Below are positions 41,211 to 52,056 of a stretch of 64,000 nt of DNA, in pieces. Every line of letters starts with the position of its first letter. The first letter of the stretch is position 1. The stretch comes from Paenibacillus sp. DMB5. Lineage in GTDB: Bacteria; Bacillota; Bacilli; Paenibacillales; Paenibacillaceae. The stretch lies in NCBI RefSeq assembly GCF_001517085.1, contig NZ_LRAC01000017.1, positions 81,486-145,485 of the forward strand. Direction: 5' to 3'. Position numbers and translations under genes: made by a program. The notes under the pieces were generated by a model, which saw nothing but the letters and a program-made list of their open reading frames with translations, made no database searches and was not told where the DNA came from.

Positions 41211-44200
41211 CTATCCCCGTAGCTGCGAGAGAATCGACGGATCCTTGATCTTCGTGTCTTCCGCCAGCAGCACTACCTTGGATAGAATCTCCGCGGTCCG
41301 CGGGTCCTCGTCCAGGAACGGCAGGAACAGCCTGCCACGGTGCTGGGAATGCACCGGAATAATATGCAGCGCGCCGCTAGCCTGCTTGTAGACTTGGCCG
41401 CTGCCGAGGTGCACGGCATATTCGCCCAGCTTGCCTTCGATCCGCGCATAGTTCCCGTCGAGGCGCACGTTATTAATCTTCAGGAGGCGCAGCGACTCAT
41501 TGACAATCACCCGGCGCATCTCAACTGTGGTCAGGCTGGCCTCAGGATCCACTCCGCCCACGTGGCCACGCTGACGACCAAATCCACATCGCGCATCACC
41601 TCGGAGAAGATCAGCGGCGGCACCTGGTCCAGCGGAACGTTCTTATACGTCTTGCGGTCGAAGAACTCCACGCTTTCCAGCGCCGGCGCTTCTGTGTCCG
41701 CCGGCGAGAACCAGTCCGCCATGGCATACAGCCGCACAATCAGATTGGCTGCATAATAAACCTTCTGCAGCCCTTCCTCGTAACTGACCGTCCATTGCCG
41801 TTCACGGAGCAGCGCGACTGTCTTGCGCGGCTGCACCTGATGCCCGGCATAACGCTGAGAGACCGTCGCGCTGGCCAGCTCATCCGCATTCGGCAGGTAC
41901 AGCTCGCGGAACACCTGCTTGAACGGCTGTCTGATCTGCCGGTCGAACAGGTCCTTTTGGTACTCGCTCCATTGCCCGCTTGTGTACAGGTCCAGCGGAT
42001 GCGCAATGTATAGCTCCGCATCCGGAGCGATTACCGCCTCCTCACCTGAAGGAGCGGCAAGCGAACCCGCATCCGGCTTGAAATAGCCGAGCGCCGTACC
42101 GCTGCGCAGAACCAGCGTCCGCAGCAGCGGCGCCAGCACCGGGTTATGGCTGAGCGAGCGGATCTCCTGCAGCGTGAAGCTGCTGCCGGCTTCCATTGAC
42201 CGCTCCAGCTCCACCCGGGCACGCCGGTACTGGCCGGTCAGCTCGTTGCGCGTTTCCTTAAGCGCTTCTACATACTCATGCTTCTTGAAGCGGGTTGGCA
42301 CCGACTTCAGCTGCTTCCCTTTGCTGATGACTTCCAGCTCGCTTTGCCCCTGATCGTCGATGACCAGCCGGACCGAGGTGTCATCATCCAGCATATGCGG
42401 CTCGAAATAGGACCCCAGCTCGTCCAGCTTACGGGCTTCAACATCCCACATCAGGCGGGTGACATCGGCATACCCGGCTGTGCGTGCCAGATTGCCGAGG
42501 GCAATCCGGGCGGCCAGCCCTTCGCTGGCCCGGCGCTGTGCACCGAAGGCTTTGCTCTCGGCCAGGAAGCGCTGAATCAGCTCATACCGTTCACGGACAT
42601 CCTGCTCCCGGTCCTTACCGAGCGGAATTAGGCTGTAGCTAAGCAGGTGATCCTTGTTCCGCTTCTCGATTACCGAAGCCTTCATCTCCGTAAGCTTCAG
42701 CTTGCCAAGCGCCGCATCGGCGAACAGCTGGGACCGGCGATGGTTGGAGCCGGCTGAGATATATTTGGCGCAATCATAGAGCAGCGCAAAGCGCTTTTCC
42801 CCCAGTGTGTTATAAGCCGACAGGAACCAGTTCCCGTCAAAAGCCCCGTCATTGAAATCCTGCGGTGTAATAGGCGAGTAGTGGGCGACCACCGTTTCTT
42901 TTTCTGCCGAGAAGCTCTCATTAATGTGGGCATGGAAGTACCAGGCGGCGCTCCGTAATCCTTCCCAGCCAAGATGCTCAGCTACGAGCTCAAGCCACTG
43001 CGGAGCATACATCGCCGCTTCGAGCAGTCGTTTTTCCGAGATGCCGCTTTCTTTCACCATCTTCCCTAGCATAGCTGCATCTTCGCCTTCACGCGGGTGG
43101 CAGTTTTTCAGCAAATGGCTGAACGTCTCCTTCTTGGTGATACTCCGCCCGTAGCCATAGATATAGCCGCGGACAAAGGTCTCTTTGTCGAGGCCGTCCA
43201 GAATCCGGATGAAATAATTCAACCCTTCAATATGCTGCAGTCCCATTACGAGCGGAGTTACCTCTGTCGGCAGATCACCTCGGGCCAGCTCAATTTCCAT
43301 CAGGCGGTCAATCAGCCGGCTGCGGAGCGCAGTAATTTTGGCACTATCCTCGATCCAGGCCAAATGCCGGTGGGGAGACGTCAGATTCTGCATATGCTGC
43401 AGATTACTCTGGCCGGTAAGCAGCTCCTTGTAGAGCTCATTCTCACCGATCCAATCCGCTTCAAAGGCCCGCAGATAATCATCAAGCGACAGCTTGCCGT
43501 TCCACCAGTTCTGCGCCGGCGGCGTCATCTTGTCAAAGGTATACAGCGTGCGGAACATTTCCTTGTAATCCTCCTGATCCGCCACCCTGCCCCTGATCAT
43601 CAGCAGCCAAGGCTCAGCAAGCACATTCAGCATCGGGGCTTCGCTTGCCATTCTTTCCTCCGGCATCGCTGCCAGCAGCGCATTCAGCGCCCGGTCTACT
43701 ATCCTGAAGCCCTCTTTCTTGGCACTGTCGGCATAAAAAGCGCGGATCAGCGTATCCACATGCTGGCCGTACTTCAGCTTATCCAGCAGCCGGTCCACTT
43801 CACGGATGTGCTGCAGCGGATAGACGGAAGCGGCAAATTCGCCCCTCCAGCCTTCCAGCAGCTTATGCTTTCTTAACTCGTTGTAATCCATGTCGCTGCT
43901 GTAAAATCCGTGGTAATCATTCAGCGTCTTATTCAGATCCTCAAGCTGCAGATAGAAGTGAAGCTCAAGCAGGCGTTCAGCATCCCAGCCCTGCCCCTGT
44001 AAATAAGCAGACCAGACCTCATGCAGCGGATACTGCTCCAGCTGAGAAGCATTCTCCTTATCCTCCTGATCCCACAGGCTGTTCCATTTCAGCGGCCTCA
44101 GCACGGTTCCAAGCAGCAGGGTTTCTTTCCGGTCCGAATAATCCTCATGCTCATATTCCGTGTCCCTATGCTCATGAATCAGCTGATCCAGCCCCTGCAG

Positions 44201-46210
44201 GAACCCTTTAATGTCCTCCAGGCTGCTGTTAAACACCTCATCCCACTTAAAATCACCCGGCTGCGGCCCCTGAGTCAGCCATTCCTCCGTCCCGGCAGGA
44301 TCAAACAAGCCAAATCCGTTGGCTGCCGCATATTCATTCCGGCGCTCCAGCTTGGCCAGCAGCTCCCGTTCCTTGGCAGAGGGGCTGTCCATGGCCTCAA
44401 TCAGCGGCTTCACCTGCCGGGCAAGGGCACTCCGCTGCTCATCCTCGAAGAGCACGGTGGCCATCTCCAGACCGGCCAGCCGCTGCAGGCTGTTCTTCTC
44501 CTGCAGCAGCCGGGTAACGGATTCCTGCAGGGAGGCATCCGGCTGGCTGAGCAGCAGCAGCGTTACGCTCTGGCGCAGCGAGCCGGTCTTCAGCTTCAGC
44601 AGGGCTTCAGCCTGCAGCAGTTCCTGCGGAGTGAGCGTAAGCTCCATCGCTTCGTTCAGCGCCAGCTCCCGGTTCTTCATGCTCTTGTCGGAGAGGCTTG
44701 CGAACAGGAACTCCCGCTGGACTTCACTTAACGGATGATCCATGAAGCAGGACAGCAGTTCGCCGCGCAGATCGCTGCTTAACTGATCCTTCAGCTCAAT
44801 CAGCCCGTCAATCCATTCCTTGTCCATATCATAGGCAATAAGATACAGCATTTTATAGACAGGCAATCCCGTGGTGTAGTTGACCTGAACGAAATCCAGC
44901 ACCTTGGACGGCCCTGCTATTTCGCGGCGGGACGGGTTCAGGACTATCGCCTTAAGCTGGTCAAAATCCTTCCGGCGCTCCTCCTTGCCCTCCAGCTGCG
45001 GACTGCAGATCAGACTGATTTTGGGCTCGTCCTTTTCCGGTCTCCACAGGCGGTTATAGCCGTAGCAGTAATTCAGCAGAACCCAGTACTGCAGCTCGTT
45101 ATCCTGCTCATGCAGATGTTCTCTTGCCAGCCGCAGCCGCAGCTCGGTCTCCTGGCTGTTCGCGAGCAGATATTGGGCAATAATCTTCTGGTACACCTGA
45201 CCTGTGGCCATTAAAATTTTTATCTTTTCGTACAGCTCAGCTTCCTCATGCACCGCCGTTGCCCACAGGCTGATATACACCCGGTTCGCGTTAGCATCTG
45301 TAAGCCACTGCTCCCGCAGCCCTTCATCCTGCAGTGCCTGATAAGCATCCTCAATCAAACCTTTGGCCACCCGCTGGTTCTGTGCTTCAAGCCCCATACC
45401 CGTCCAGACGCCAAGCCCCCGCACTACAGAGCTGTAGCGGATAAAGTCATTTTCAATAATGATCTGCAGCATGTACAGATTGTTGTCCAGCGTCCCTTCA
45501 TCCATCTGTTCCACCAGAGACTGGCGCAGGCCTTCCTGCAGACGTGCGGCAATCAGCAGCTCACCCATCATGGCCACAGCCTCCTGCCGGTGGCTCATGA
45601 ATACGCCTTTGATAATCTCGTAGCTCAGCAGAGCCCCTTGATTATCGCCGTAGACGATTGTCCGGATCTGCTCCAGCATATCGCCGTCCGGGCGGTCCAG
45701 CTCATAAGCGATGATGTCGCTGAGCACAAGAGAAATCCGGTGCCGCCGGCTGTAGTCCGCTCCCAGAACCTCAACATTCTGAAGGTATGAGCTGAGCGGC
45801 AGCCCTTCCCGGTCCATCAGAATCAGTGAGCCCATTTTACTGAGAACCGTCAATACATGCAGCTCGGGATTTCCCGACCGGAATGGTCTGCGGGCATAAC
45901 CTTCGCTGTACGGATATTCCGTACAGTGTTCTGCAATATACTGCATAACCTCCGCCGTATACGGGCTGAATAATTGCCGGACCGTGGCAACAAGCGGCCC
46001 GAATAAAGACTGCTGCGCTTTACCGGCAAGCTTTTTCAGCACATCTATACATTCCCGGCACTCCTCTTCTTCCCCGCCTATGTATTGTATTCTGCTTATA
46101 CTGATAATGAGGGAAGCCAGCCCGGATAACTCCGCATCCAGTTTCTCCGCCTTCGCCTGTTTCTCGGCATACCACTGCTTCTCCCGCTCTTCCGCATTCA
46201 ACAATCCCAT
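41211..46210 (-). pseudogene. Giant DUF5724/DUF4132-like protein, frameshifted near the 3' end
   Basis: One frame runs from the ATG at 46210 (GGAGG before it) for about 1,550 codons. It then derails after DVDLVVSVA near 41560. The next frame resumes with HVGGVDPEASLTTVEMRRVI and runs to the stop at 41211 (through HIIPVHSQHRGRLFLPFL), so one C is missing from GCCCACGTGGG. The intact protein would have about 1,666 residues and no signal peptide or membrane helix. It looks all-helical with repeat-like segments in the first 900 residues. The C-terminal part resembles DUF5724/DUF4132 proteins related to MolR, whose function is unknown. The tail is fully preserved, which favours a sequencing error or a very recent lesion. 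Confidence 0.75.
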
Positions 46211-46226
46211 TCCTCCGCCTCCTCTT

Positions 46227-46646
46227 TTACCATAGACTTCCCGCCAGCATCGTGAACCGGATGAATACAAGCTCATCCCCTTCATTCAGCACCAAAGGCT
46301 CCTGCAGCCGTTCACAGGCTTCCTCACGCAAAAACACTTTATACAGCCCGTCCTCAAACGCCAGCAGCGCAGCCTCCACCGCTGCCCCGGGCTCAGGGGG
46401 ATTGTCGTTATAGACTGTCCCGAAGCCGATTTTACCGCTGACCCGCTGATTGTTAATGGCATCCCCCGTCAAAAAAGGAATCAGCTCGCCCCGCCCCTGC
46501 TTATCCGTAAGCTCCTTCACCTGCAGAGCCACAACGGCAGTAATCAGCTCCTCCAGATTGCCCGGGGTCTCTTCAAGGACCAATTCACGGCGTCCAAGCA
46601 CCGGCTTGCGTTTTCCTGCGCTTTTCACAGTGACATACAGCAGCAT
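46227..46646 (-). CDS. Small protein of unknown function upstream of the giant gene
   Basis: I do not recognise this 139-residue protein. It begins MLLYVTVKSAGKRKPVLGRR and has alternating beta-like stretches (RELVLEETPGNLEELITAVVALQVKEL) and an acidic C-terminus, without cysteines of note, a signal or a membrane segment. I use the second ATG (46646), which has AGGGGAGG at 7 nt; the first ATG abuts that site. Its stop lies 16 nt before the start of the giant gene, so the two are co-expressed and may act together. Confidence 0.7.
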   Translation of the reverse strand: MLLYVTVKSAGKRKPVLGRRELVLEETPGNLEELITAVVALQVKELTDKQGRGELIPFLTGDAINNQRVSGKIGFGTVYNDNPPEPGAAVEAALLAFEDGLYKVFLREEACERLQEPLVLNEGDELVFIRFTMLAGSLW

Positions 46647-46754
46647 ATGCATTCCTCCCCTGTTCGTAAGCAGACGCTCAGCTAAACCAATAAACAGAGC
46701 ATCTTCATTCATTACCCAAATTTCACCAGCAGCACCCTGACCCAGAGCTGTTCA

Positions 46755-47366
46755 TTAACCAAAATAACGCTCCATTCGCTCAAAATTTTCCTGCAAAGAC
46801 GTACTTCCGTCAACCTCCATAAGAGGCAGCTTTAGCCGGGCGGCATCCTGCTTCACTTTTTCCGAGAATAAAGCATCCCGCTTCATCCAATTACGGAACG
46901 CCTGTTCCGGTTTATCGGTCTTCTGCAGAATACCCTGAATCCATGTCCGCTTGCTATAGTGCTCCAGTTGGAATTGTTCCGCCGGTATGACCCATAGGGC
47001 CCGGTCTGTCTGCCTAAGCAGAGGCGCAACAAGGGCAGGCAGCAGCTGATTCCCCTCAACTACAACGGCTTCTTCTCCCATACAGGCCAGATCGTCCAGC
47101 ACAAAAGGAAAGTCCTCCTGAAAGCATTCAATATAGGTTTCCAGCTGATCCTGTACGTCCCTCGTCAAAAAAACCTCGTTCATCGTCAGACCGCTGACTC
47201 TGCTCAGCGCCGGCTGCCGCTCCGCCGTAATCCGCTGCAGATGCTGATCAAAATGCTCATCACAGGCATACAGCTGCAATCCGTACTTATCCGCATACAT
47301 CCCCGCAAGCGTACTTTTGCCCGCACAAGCTGAGCCGCCGATCCAATATATAGAGCTTGGAAGCAT
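46755..47366 (-). CDS. P-loop kinase-like protein
   Basis: The Walker A motif GGSACAGKST lies at residues about 10-19, followed by DEHFDQHL and a Walker B-like VVVEGNQLLPAL. This fits a small-molecule or nucleoside kinase-type fold of the AAA/P-loop group; the substrate is not known. The protein has 203 residues from the ATG at 47366, chosen because AAAGGGGA precedes it (the ATG eight codons upstream has a weaker site). It lies upstream of the small protein and giant gene in the same direction, and is divergent from the exonuclease gene. Confidence 0.75.
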   Translation of the reverse strand: MLPSSIYWIGGSACAGKSTLAGMYADKYGLQLYACDEHFDQHLQRITAERQPALSRVSGLTMNEVFLTRDVQDQLETYIECFQEDFPFVLDDLACMGEEAVVVEGNQLLPALVAPLLRQTDRALWVIPAEQFQLEHYSKRTWIQGILQKTDKPEQAFRNWMKRDALFSEKVKQDAARLKLPLMEVDGSTSLQENFERMERYFG

Positions 47367-47548
47367 CTCGCTATCCCCTTTCCGTTTCATTCTTCTGTTC
47401 TACATTTCTTTTATCCGGCTGTACACTCCTGCTGCACGGCGGGGATTCCACGCGGTTCTCCCTTTTATCTGCATTTTTTGCTAAAATAGAAAGGTCGGCG
47501 CATTCTTTTCCTTACAAGCGCCAGTCAATGAAAACGGAGGCATTACCT

Positions 47549-48301
47549 GTGGATTATATTATTCTGGACATCGAATTCAACGGCCGTAAATTTGCCAGCG
47601 AGCATCCTATGGAGGTCATTGAGATTGGAGCTGTCCGGTTAGACGCTTCACTGCAGTTTAAGGATGAGTTCACAGCCTTAATCAAGCCTATATATTTCTC
47701 TACCCTCAATTCCTTCATTAAGAAAAAAACCGGCATCCCGCAAGAGGACATTGACGTTGCCGCCCGGTTCCCCAAAGTCATCACCGCTTTCCGGAGCTGG
47801 CTTGATCTGAGCCCTGACGGCGTGCTGCTGCTGACCTGGGGCGGCGAGGACATGAAGCGGATTATCCAGGACGTGCGTATGCACAAAATGGACGAGTCCT
47901 ACTGGATGGAGGCCACTTATTTCGATCTGCTCAAAGGGCTGCTGCGCGCCCGCGGACTTACGAACGACATCAGCGTGGAAGGCGCGATGGCGCTGCTCGG
48001 GCTTGAGCCTTCCGGCTCTGCCCACCGGGCGCTTGACGATGCGCGGATGACGGCGGAAATTTTCCGTGCGGTATTTGAAGAGCTGGACTTCTCACGGTCC
48101 CAGCATTTTGTGGATACCTTCTCCAACGCCAGAGAACGCAAAACAGTCAAAATCGCCATCAAAGCGATGACCGCCCAAAAAATCGTACCAACCTGGGAGC
48201 TGGTAGCAGAGCATTACTTCAAGAGCGAGGGTGCTTTGGCCGATCCGCGGAAGGTCGCGGAGCTGCAGGCGTATTTTACGGCCCAGCTCGGCAAAAAATA
48301 A
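47549..48301 (+). CDS. DEDDh 3'-5' exonuclease, KapD-like
   Basis: The first motif DIEFNG (D7, E9) and the last HRALDDARMTAEIF contain the DEDDh catalytic residues of the DnaQ fold. Length is 250 residues; B. subtilis KapD, an inhibitor of the sporulation kinase pathway, is the closest type I can recall, but the match is loose. I choose a GTG at 47549 because GGAGG lies 8 nt before it; the ATG at 47528 lies upstream of that site. A C-terminal part (residues about 190-250) has no recognised domain. Confidence 0.82.
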   Translation: MDYIILDIEFNGRKFASEHPMEVIEIGAVRLDASLQFKDEFTALIKPIYFSTLNSFIKKKTGIPQEDIDVAARFPKVITAFRSWLDLSPDGVLLLTWGGEDMKRIIQDVRMHKMDESYWMEATYFDLLKGLLRARGLTNDISVEGAMALLGLEPSGSAHRALDDARMTAEIFRAVFEELDFSRSQHFVDTFSNARERKTVKIAIKAMTAQKIVPTWELVAEHYFKSEGALADPRKVAELQAYFTAQLGKK

Positions 48302-48318
48302 TAAGGTCATCTGCGGCT

Positions 48319-48364
48319 GCGGCAATTTTCCACAAAGACTTCCTGTGGGAGGTTGCCGCTTTTT
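48319..48364 (+). terminator. Intrinsic terminator of the exonuclease gene
   Basis: GCGGCAA pairs with TTGCCGC, with an inner CCACA/TGTGG pair, followed by five T. Confidence 0.85.
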
Positions 48365-48404
48365 GTATGACTGTTTTGCTCTCCGGATACGCTAAAATTA
48401 GCGT

Positions 48405-48435
48405 TTGACATTGCCGTTACGTCAAGGTGTACAGT
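48405..48435 (+). promoter_or_regulatory. MerR-type promoter and operator of the TipAS regulator
   Basis: TTGACA and TACAGT are separated by 19 nt, too far for normal sigma-A use and typical of MerR-controlled promoters. The spacer holds a dyad, TTGAC-N11-GTCAA, overlapping the -35. Autoregulation by the gene it drives is likely. Confidence 0.8.
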
Positions 48436-48506
48436 TGGTTTTGTAAGCAGGAGCTTACAGACGTAATGCACGAACATCCGGTGAATGAACTAAGGAGGTG
48501 GCGTAC

Positions 48507-49271
48507 ATGGAATATACCGTGCAGAAGCTGGGAGCGCTGGCGGGCATCAGTCCGCGGACATTGCGATATTACGATGAGTTTGGTCTTCTCAAGCCGGCGA
48601 GAATCAATTCCTCGGGATACCGCATTTATGGCCAGGCGGAGGTCAATCTGCTGCAGCAGATTCTTTTTTACCGCGAGCTTGGCCTTACACTGGAGGCAAT
48701 CCGGGACATCGTGACCTCCCCGTCCTTTGACGGCACCCGGGCACTGCGGGAACACCATGAGCAGCTGCTTCAGCGCCGAAAACAGCTGGATGAGCTGATC
48801 GCAAACGTCGAGCAGACACTGGCACAGTCCGAAGGGAGAATAACCATGAGCAATGAAGAGAAATTTGCAGGCTTTAAGCAGAAGCTGATTGAGGATAATG
48901 AGCAGAAATACGGGCAGGAGATCCGCGAGAAATACGGCGAGGAGACCGTGGAGAAGTCAAACCGCAAGCTGAGAAATATGACGGAAGAGCAGTATGCCGC
49001 CTGCCAGCAGCTGGAGGAGGACATCTTTGCCGCTCTCGAGCAGGCGATGGAGGAAGGCGATTCAGCAAGTGAGCTGGCGCAAAAGGCTGCCGATCTGCAC
49101 CGCCAGTGGCTCGGCTTCTCCTGGGATACCTATACCAAGGAAGCCCACGCCGGATTAGCGCAAATGTATGTGGATGATGAGCGCTTCACCGCTTATTACG
49201 ACAAGCGCCGTCCCGGTATTGCCGCCTTCCTGCGGGATGCAGTGCATGTCTATACGGGAGTGAAGCAGTAG
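48507..49271 (+). CDS. MerR-family regulator with TipAS effector domain (Mta-like)
   Basis: The N-terminal MerR helix-turn-helix (YTVQKLGALAGISPRTLRYYDEFGLLKP) is followed by a coiled-coil dimer helix (residues about 75-115). A TipAS domain follows (WLGFSWDTYTKEAHAGLAQMYVDDERFTAYYDKRRPGIAAFLRDAV) that binds drugs such as thiopeptides in relatives. The 254-residue length matches Mta of B. subtilis, an activator of multidrug exporters. The ATG has AAGGAGG 8 nt before it. No exporter gene is adjacent. Confidence 0.92.
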   Translation: MEYTVQKLGALAGISPRTLRYYDEFGLLKPARINSSGYRIYGQAEVNLLQQILFYRELGLTLEAIRDIVTSPSFDGTRALREHHEQLLQRRKQLDELIANVEQTLAQSEGRITMSNEEKFAGFKQKLIEDNEQKYGQEIREKYGEETVEKSNRKLRNMTEEQYAACQQLEEDIFAALEQAMEEGDSASELAQKAADLHRQWLGFSWDTYTKEAHAGLAQMYVDDERFTAYYDKRRPGIAAFLRDAVHVYTGVKQ

Positions 49272-49314
49272 GATTGCTGCAGAGCAGACGCAGCCAAGTT
49301 ATATAAAGCATATG

Positions 49315-49348
49315 AAAAAGGCAGCCGGTTTCCGGCTGCCTCTCTTTT
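49315..49348. terminator. Bidirectional terminator between TipAS regulator and PepSY gene
   Basis: GGCAGCCG and CGGCTGCC form a perfect 8-bp stem around GTTTC, with an A-run before it and a T-run after it, ending both convergent transcripts. Confidence 0.88.
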
Positions 49349-49354
49349 GCTGAT

Positions 49355-49942
49355 TTAATCATCATAACCATCGTTATCGTCGTCGTCATCGGAATCTACA
49401 TCCGTGTACAGCACCTTGCCTGTATAGGCATCAACGCCGACTTCTGTCGAGGTCCGTCCGTTTCTGATCTCCACCTCATAGACAGCCGTTTCGTCATCCC
49501 GGTCAAGGTCTACATCCGTGACCTTTCCCGCAACTTTGGCTGTTGCCGCTTCTGCCGCCTTGGCTGCAGTGATCAGCGCTGCACCAGATGCAGTGGATGT
49601 ATAATGATCATCGTCGTCATCGTTGCCGGTTTCTTTTCGCACACTCAGTACTTTACCGGTATAAGCATCGACGCGGACATCTATCTCCTGGTTTTTCTGC
49701 TGAATATCGATGTCGTAATAAGTACCGCTCAGCTTCTTTTCCAGATCAATGCTCTCCACCTGACCCGGCGCCTCCTTCAGGGCAATCTCTTCCGCTTTGG
49801 CCACACCGATCAGCGCTTTGCTCTGAGTCGGCTGTACCGCTGATGCCGCTTCTGCTGTTCCGCTCCGGATTTCAATGATGCCGTAAGCACCCCCGAGAAT
49901 AATCGCCGCTGCTGCTACACTGCTGAGTAATTGTTTCTTCAT
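49355..49942 (-). CDS. Secreted protein with two PepSY domains and an acidic tail
   Basis: The 195-residue protein has a signal peptide (cleavage near GTAEAA) and two PepSY-like domains. Each is marked by an A-x-x-A helix and VDAYTGKVL (residues about 43-103 and 120-180). Aspartate clusters (NDDDDDHY and DSDDDDDNDGYDD) could bind cations. PepSY domains are thought to regulate proteases or sense envelope conditions. AGGAGG precedes the ATG. It is the last gene of the two-component operon, 117 nt after the first PepSY gene, in a layout like ykoI of B. subtilis. Confidence 0.87.
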   Translation of the reverse strand: MKKQLLSSVAAAAIILGGAYGIIEIRSGTAEAASAVQPTQSKALIGVAKAEEIALKEAPGQVESIDLEKKLSGTYYDIDIQQKNQEIDVRVDAYTGKVLSVRKETGNDDDDDHYTSTASGAALITAAKAAEAATAKVAGKVTDVDLDRDDETAVYEVEIRNGRTSTEVGVDAYTGKVLYTDVDSDDDDDNDGYDD

Positions 49943-50059
49943 CTTTTTTATGCCTCCTGGTTTTAATCTGGCCTGCTCATGTATTTAATATAAGGCTTCA
50001 ACATGAGAGGACAGCGGCAGCAAGATTAGAAATCGATGAGAAAGCACTTCATTTCTTAC

Positions 50060-50695
50060 TCATTCATTATCATCATCCGGCTCTTCCCAGGTAACAGAAC
50101 GGATATTTCCCGATATCGCATCAACCTGAACTACCGCCTCACGGTCATCAGGAGTTTTAATCTCCACCAGGTAAAAGGCCCCGGCTTCATTGATTCCGGT
50201 ATCCACATCATCTGCCTCCCCCGGCACCTCCTGCAGGGCCAGCTTTACAGCCTCGGATTCGGACACTACCCGCTGCGGCGGGGATGGTGAGGGCGCGGGA
50301 GGAGTTGCTGAAGCTGCTCCTGCCGGCGGTGTTGCTGAGACCACGGGAGCTCCTGAAGCACCGGGAGTTGGCTGGACTTGCGGCGTAGGTGCAGGCGTAG
50401 GAACCGCCTGCAGCAGCACTATGGAGATGATCTCACCGGTAGCACCGTCCAGCTTAACCTCGTACAGTCCCTGAGCAGTCTGCAGCTTGGCTGCGTAATT
50501 GCCGGCTTGCTCGCCTAGCTGCTGGATCGTTCCAGGGTACTCTTCCAGCAATGCCTGCTCTGCCGCTTCCCTGCTGAGCAGCGGGCCTGTTTCTTTCCGG
50601 AAAAACCATAGGCAGGCTATTGCCAGCAGGAGGACGGCAGCGGCAATCAGTATTGTTTTGTATTGAATGTTCAGGTTTATTCGCGGTCTGCTCAT
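50060..50695 (-). CDS. Membrane-anchored PepSY protein with proline-rich linker
   Basis: One membrane helix (residues about 13-30) anchors the 211-residue protein. Two PepSY-like regions (residues about 38-90 and 145-205, the latter with VQVDAISGNIRSV) are joined by a Pro/Thr/Ala-rich linker (PTPAPTPQVQPTP onward). The start overlaps the kinase stop by 4 nt, so it is co-translated with the sensor and probably modulates it. It ends in an acidic tail. Confidence 0.87.
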   Translation of the reverse strand: MSRPRINLNIQYKTILIAAAVLLLAIACLWFFRKETGPLLSREAAEQALLEEYPGTIQQLGEQAGNYAAKLQTAQGLYEVKLDGATGEIISIVLLQAVPTPAPTPQVQPTPGASGAPVVSATPPAGAASATPPAPSPSPPQRVVSESEAVKLALQEVPGEADDVDTGINEAGAFYLVEIKTPDDREAVVQVDAISGNIRSVTWEEPDDDNE

Positions 50696-52056
50696 GTTCT
50701 TCCCCTGCTCTCAGCGGCAATCCGGATGGTGACCGAGGTTCCCCGGCCGGGAGCACTATCCATGGACAGCTCCGCACCGATTGCCCCGGCTATCTCGGCA
50801 GCGAGCGACAGGCCCAGGCCTGCCCCGCCGCCCTGCCGGCTTCTTGCCGTATCCACCCGGTAAAAACGGTCAAAAATTTTGGGCAGCTCGTCCGGAGAGA
50901 TTCCGATTCCCCGGTCGGTAATGACGATAATGCTCTCCCGGCCGGCAGCCTCAAGACTAATGGTGATGGCTTCATCACTGTATTTACGGGCATTATCCAG
51001 AAAAATAAACAGCAGCTGCCGCAGCTTGGCTTCATCGGTGTATCCCTTGACTGTCCCCTGCGAGCGGACAAGAACATCCCTTCCATACGCTTTGTAAAAA
51101 GCCTTGGCCGAAGCACGGGCCAGCTCCCCCAGATCCATAAGCTTCATGGAGAGTACCCACTGCTCCTGATGCTTCGCCAGCAGCAGCAGCTGCTCTGTCA
51201 GCTCCTTCATCCGGACTGCCTCGGAATGGATCGCCTCGACCGATTCATTGAACAGCTCAGGGTGATCCAGTCCTCTGCGCTTCAGCAGACTCGCATAGCT
51301 CTCTATAACGGTAAGCGGTGTTCGCAGCTCATGAGAGGCGTCAGACACAAACTTCTCCTGCTTGAGATAATTGCTCTCCAGGAGGGCTATCATCCCATTG
51401 AAGGTATGTCCCATCTCCACCAGTTCATCCTTGGCATCATCCTGCAGCGTCAGCCGCCGGAATTTCCCGCTGTCCTTGATCTCCCGCATCGTGGCGGTCA
51501 TCTGGACAATCGGCCGCATAATCAGCCCGGACAGCAGCCGGCTGGAGACCAGCAGCGGAATCAGCGCAAACGCTGTTGCTCCGGCAAGCACAATCCGCAG
51601 CACCCCGAGCGTACTCACCGTGCTCTCCAGACTTTTCGTCATCTGCACATTCAATACCGCCCCGTCGCTCCAGATGACCGGAACGGATACAAAGGCATAG
51701 GAACGCCCGTCCAAGCTAAGCATACGGGTCTGCCTCTCCTGATGGTATTCCGGCTTCAGCCGGCTAAGCTCCTGTTCCGAAGCCGAGGTTACAGGAGCAG
51801 GTCCGCCCCCATCCCCGGCCAGCAGCCGGAGCATTCCCTCAACCGGGACATAAGCGCGGAGAAGCTCGGCCGCAGGCACCTCCCCGGCGGCCCTGCGCAT
51901 ATCGGCGGCGATTTTGGCTGTCTCTGCCCCGGCCTGATCCAGCTCATTCCCGGTCAGCAGCCGGCTGAACACCGCATAGATGAACAGATTAATAATGATC
52001 AGAAGCACGGCGAACAGCACGCTGGAATAGAGGTAGATTTTGCTGCGCAGCTTCAT
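50692..52056 (-). CDS. Sensor histidine kinase of the PepSY operon
   Basis: The 454-residue protein has two membrane helices (residues about 9-31 and 150-172) around an extracellular region. A HAMP domain comes next (near 173-228), then HisKA with phospho-acceptor H242 in FVSDASHELRTPLTVIESY. A HATPase domain follows (LDNARKYSDEAITI, DRGIGI, GAGLGLSLAAEIAGA). It overlaps the response regulator gene upstream by 4 nt and the PepSY gene downstream by 4 nt. Similar to YkoH of B. subtilis in setting; the signal is unknown. Confidence 0.94.
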   Translation of the reverse strand: MKLRSKIYLYSSVLFAVLLIIINLFIYAVFSRLLTGNELDQAGAETAKIAADMRRAAGEVPAAELLRAYVPVEGMLRLLAGDGGGPAPVTSASEQELSRLKPEYHQERQTRMLSLDGRSYAFVSVPVIWSDGAVLNVQMTKSLESTVSTLGVLRIVLAGATAFALIPLLVSSRLLSGLIMRPIVQMTATMREIKDSGKFRRLTLQDDAKDELVEMGHTFNGMIALLESNYLKQEKFVSDASHELRTPLTVIESYASLLKRRGLDHPELFNESVEAIHSEAVRMKELTEQLLLLAKHQEQWVLSMKLMDLGELARASAKAFYKAYGRDVLVRSQGTVKGYTDEAKLRQLLFIFLDNARKYSDEAITISLEAAGRESIIVITDRGIGISPDELPKIFDRFYRVDTARSRQGGGAGLGLSLAAEIAGAIGAELSMDSAPGRGTSVTIRIAAESRGRT

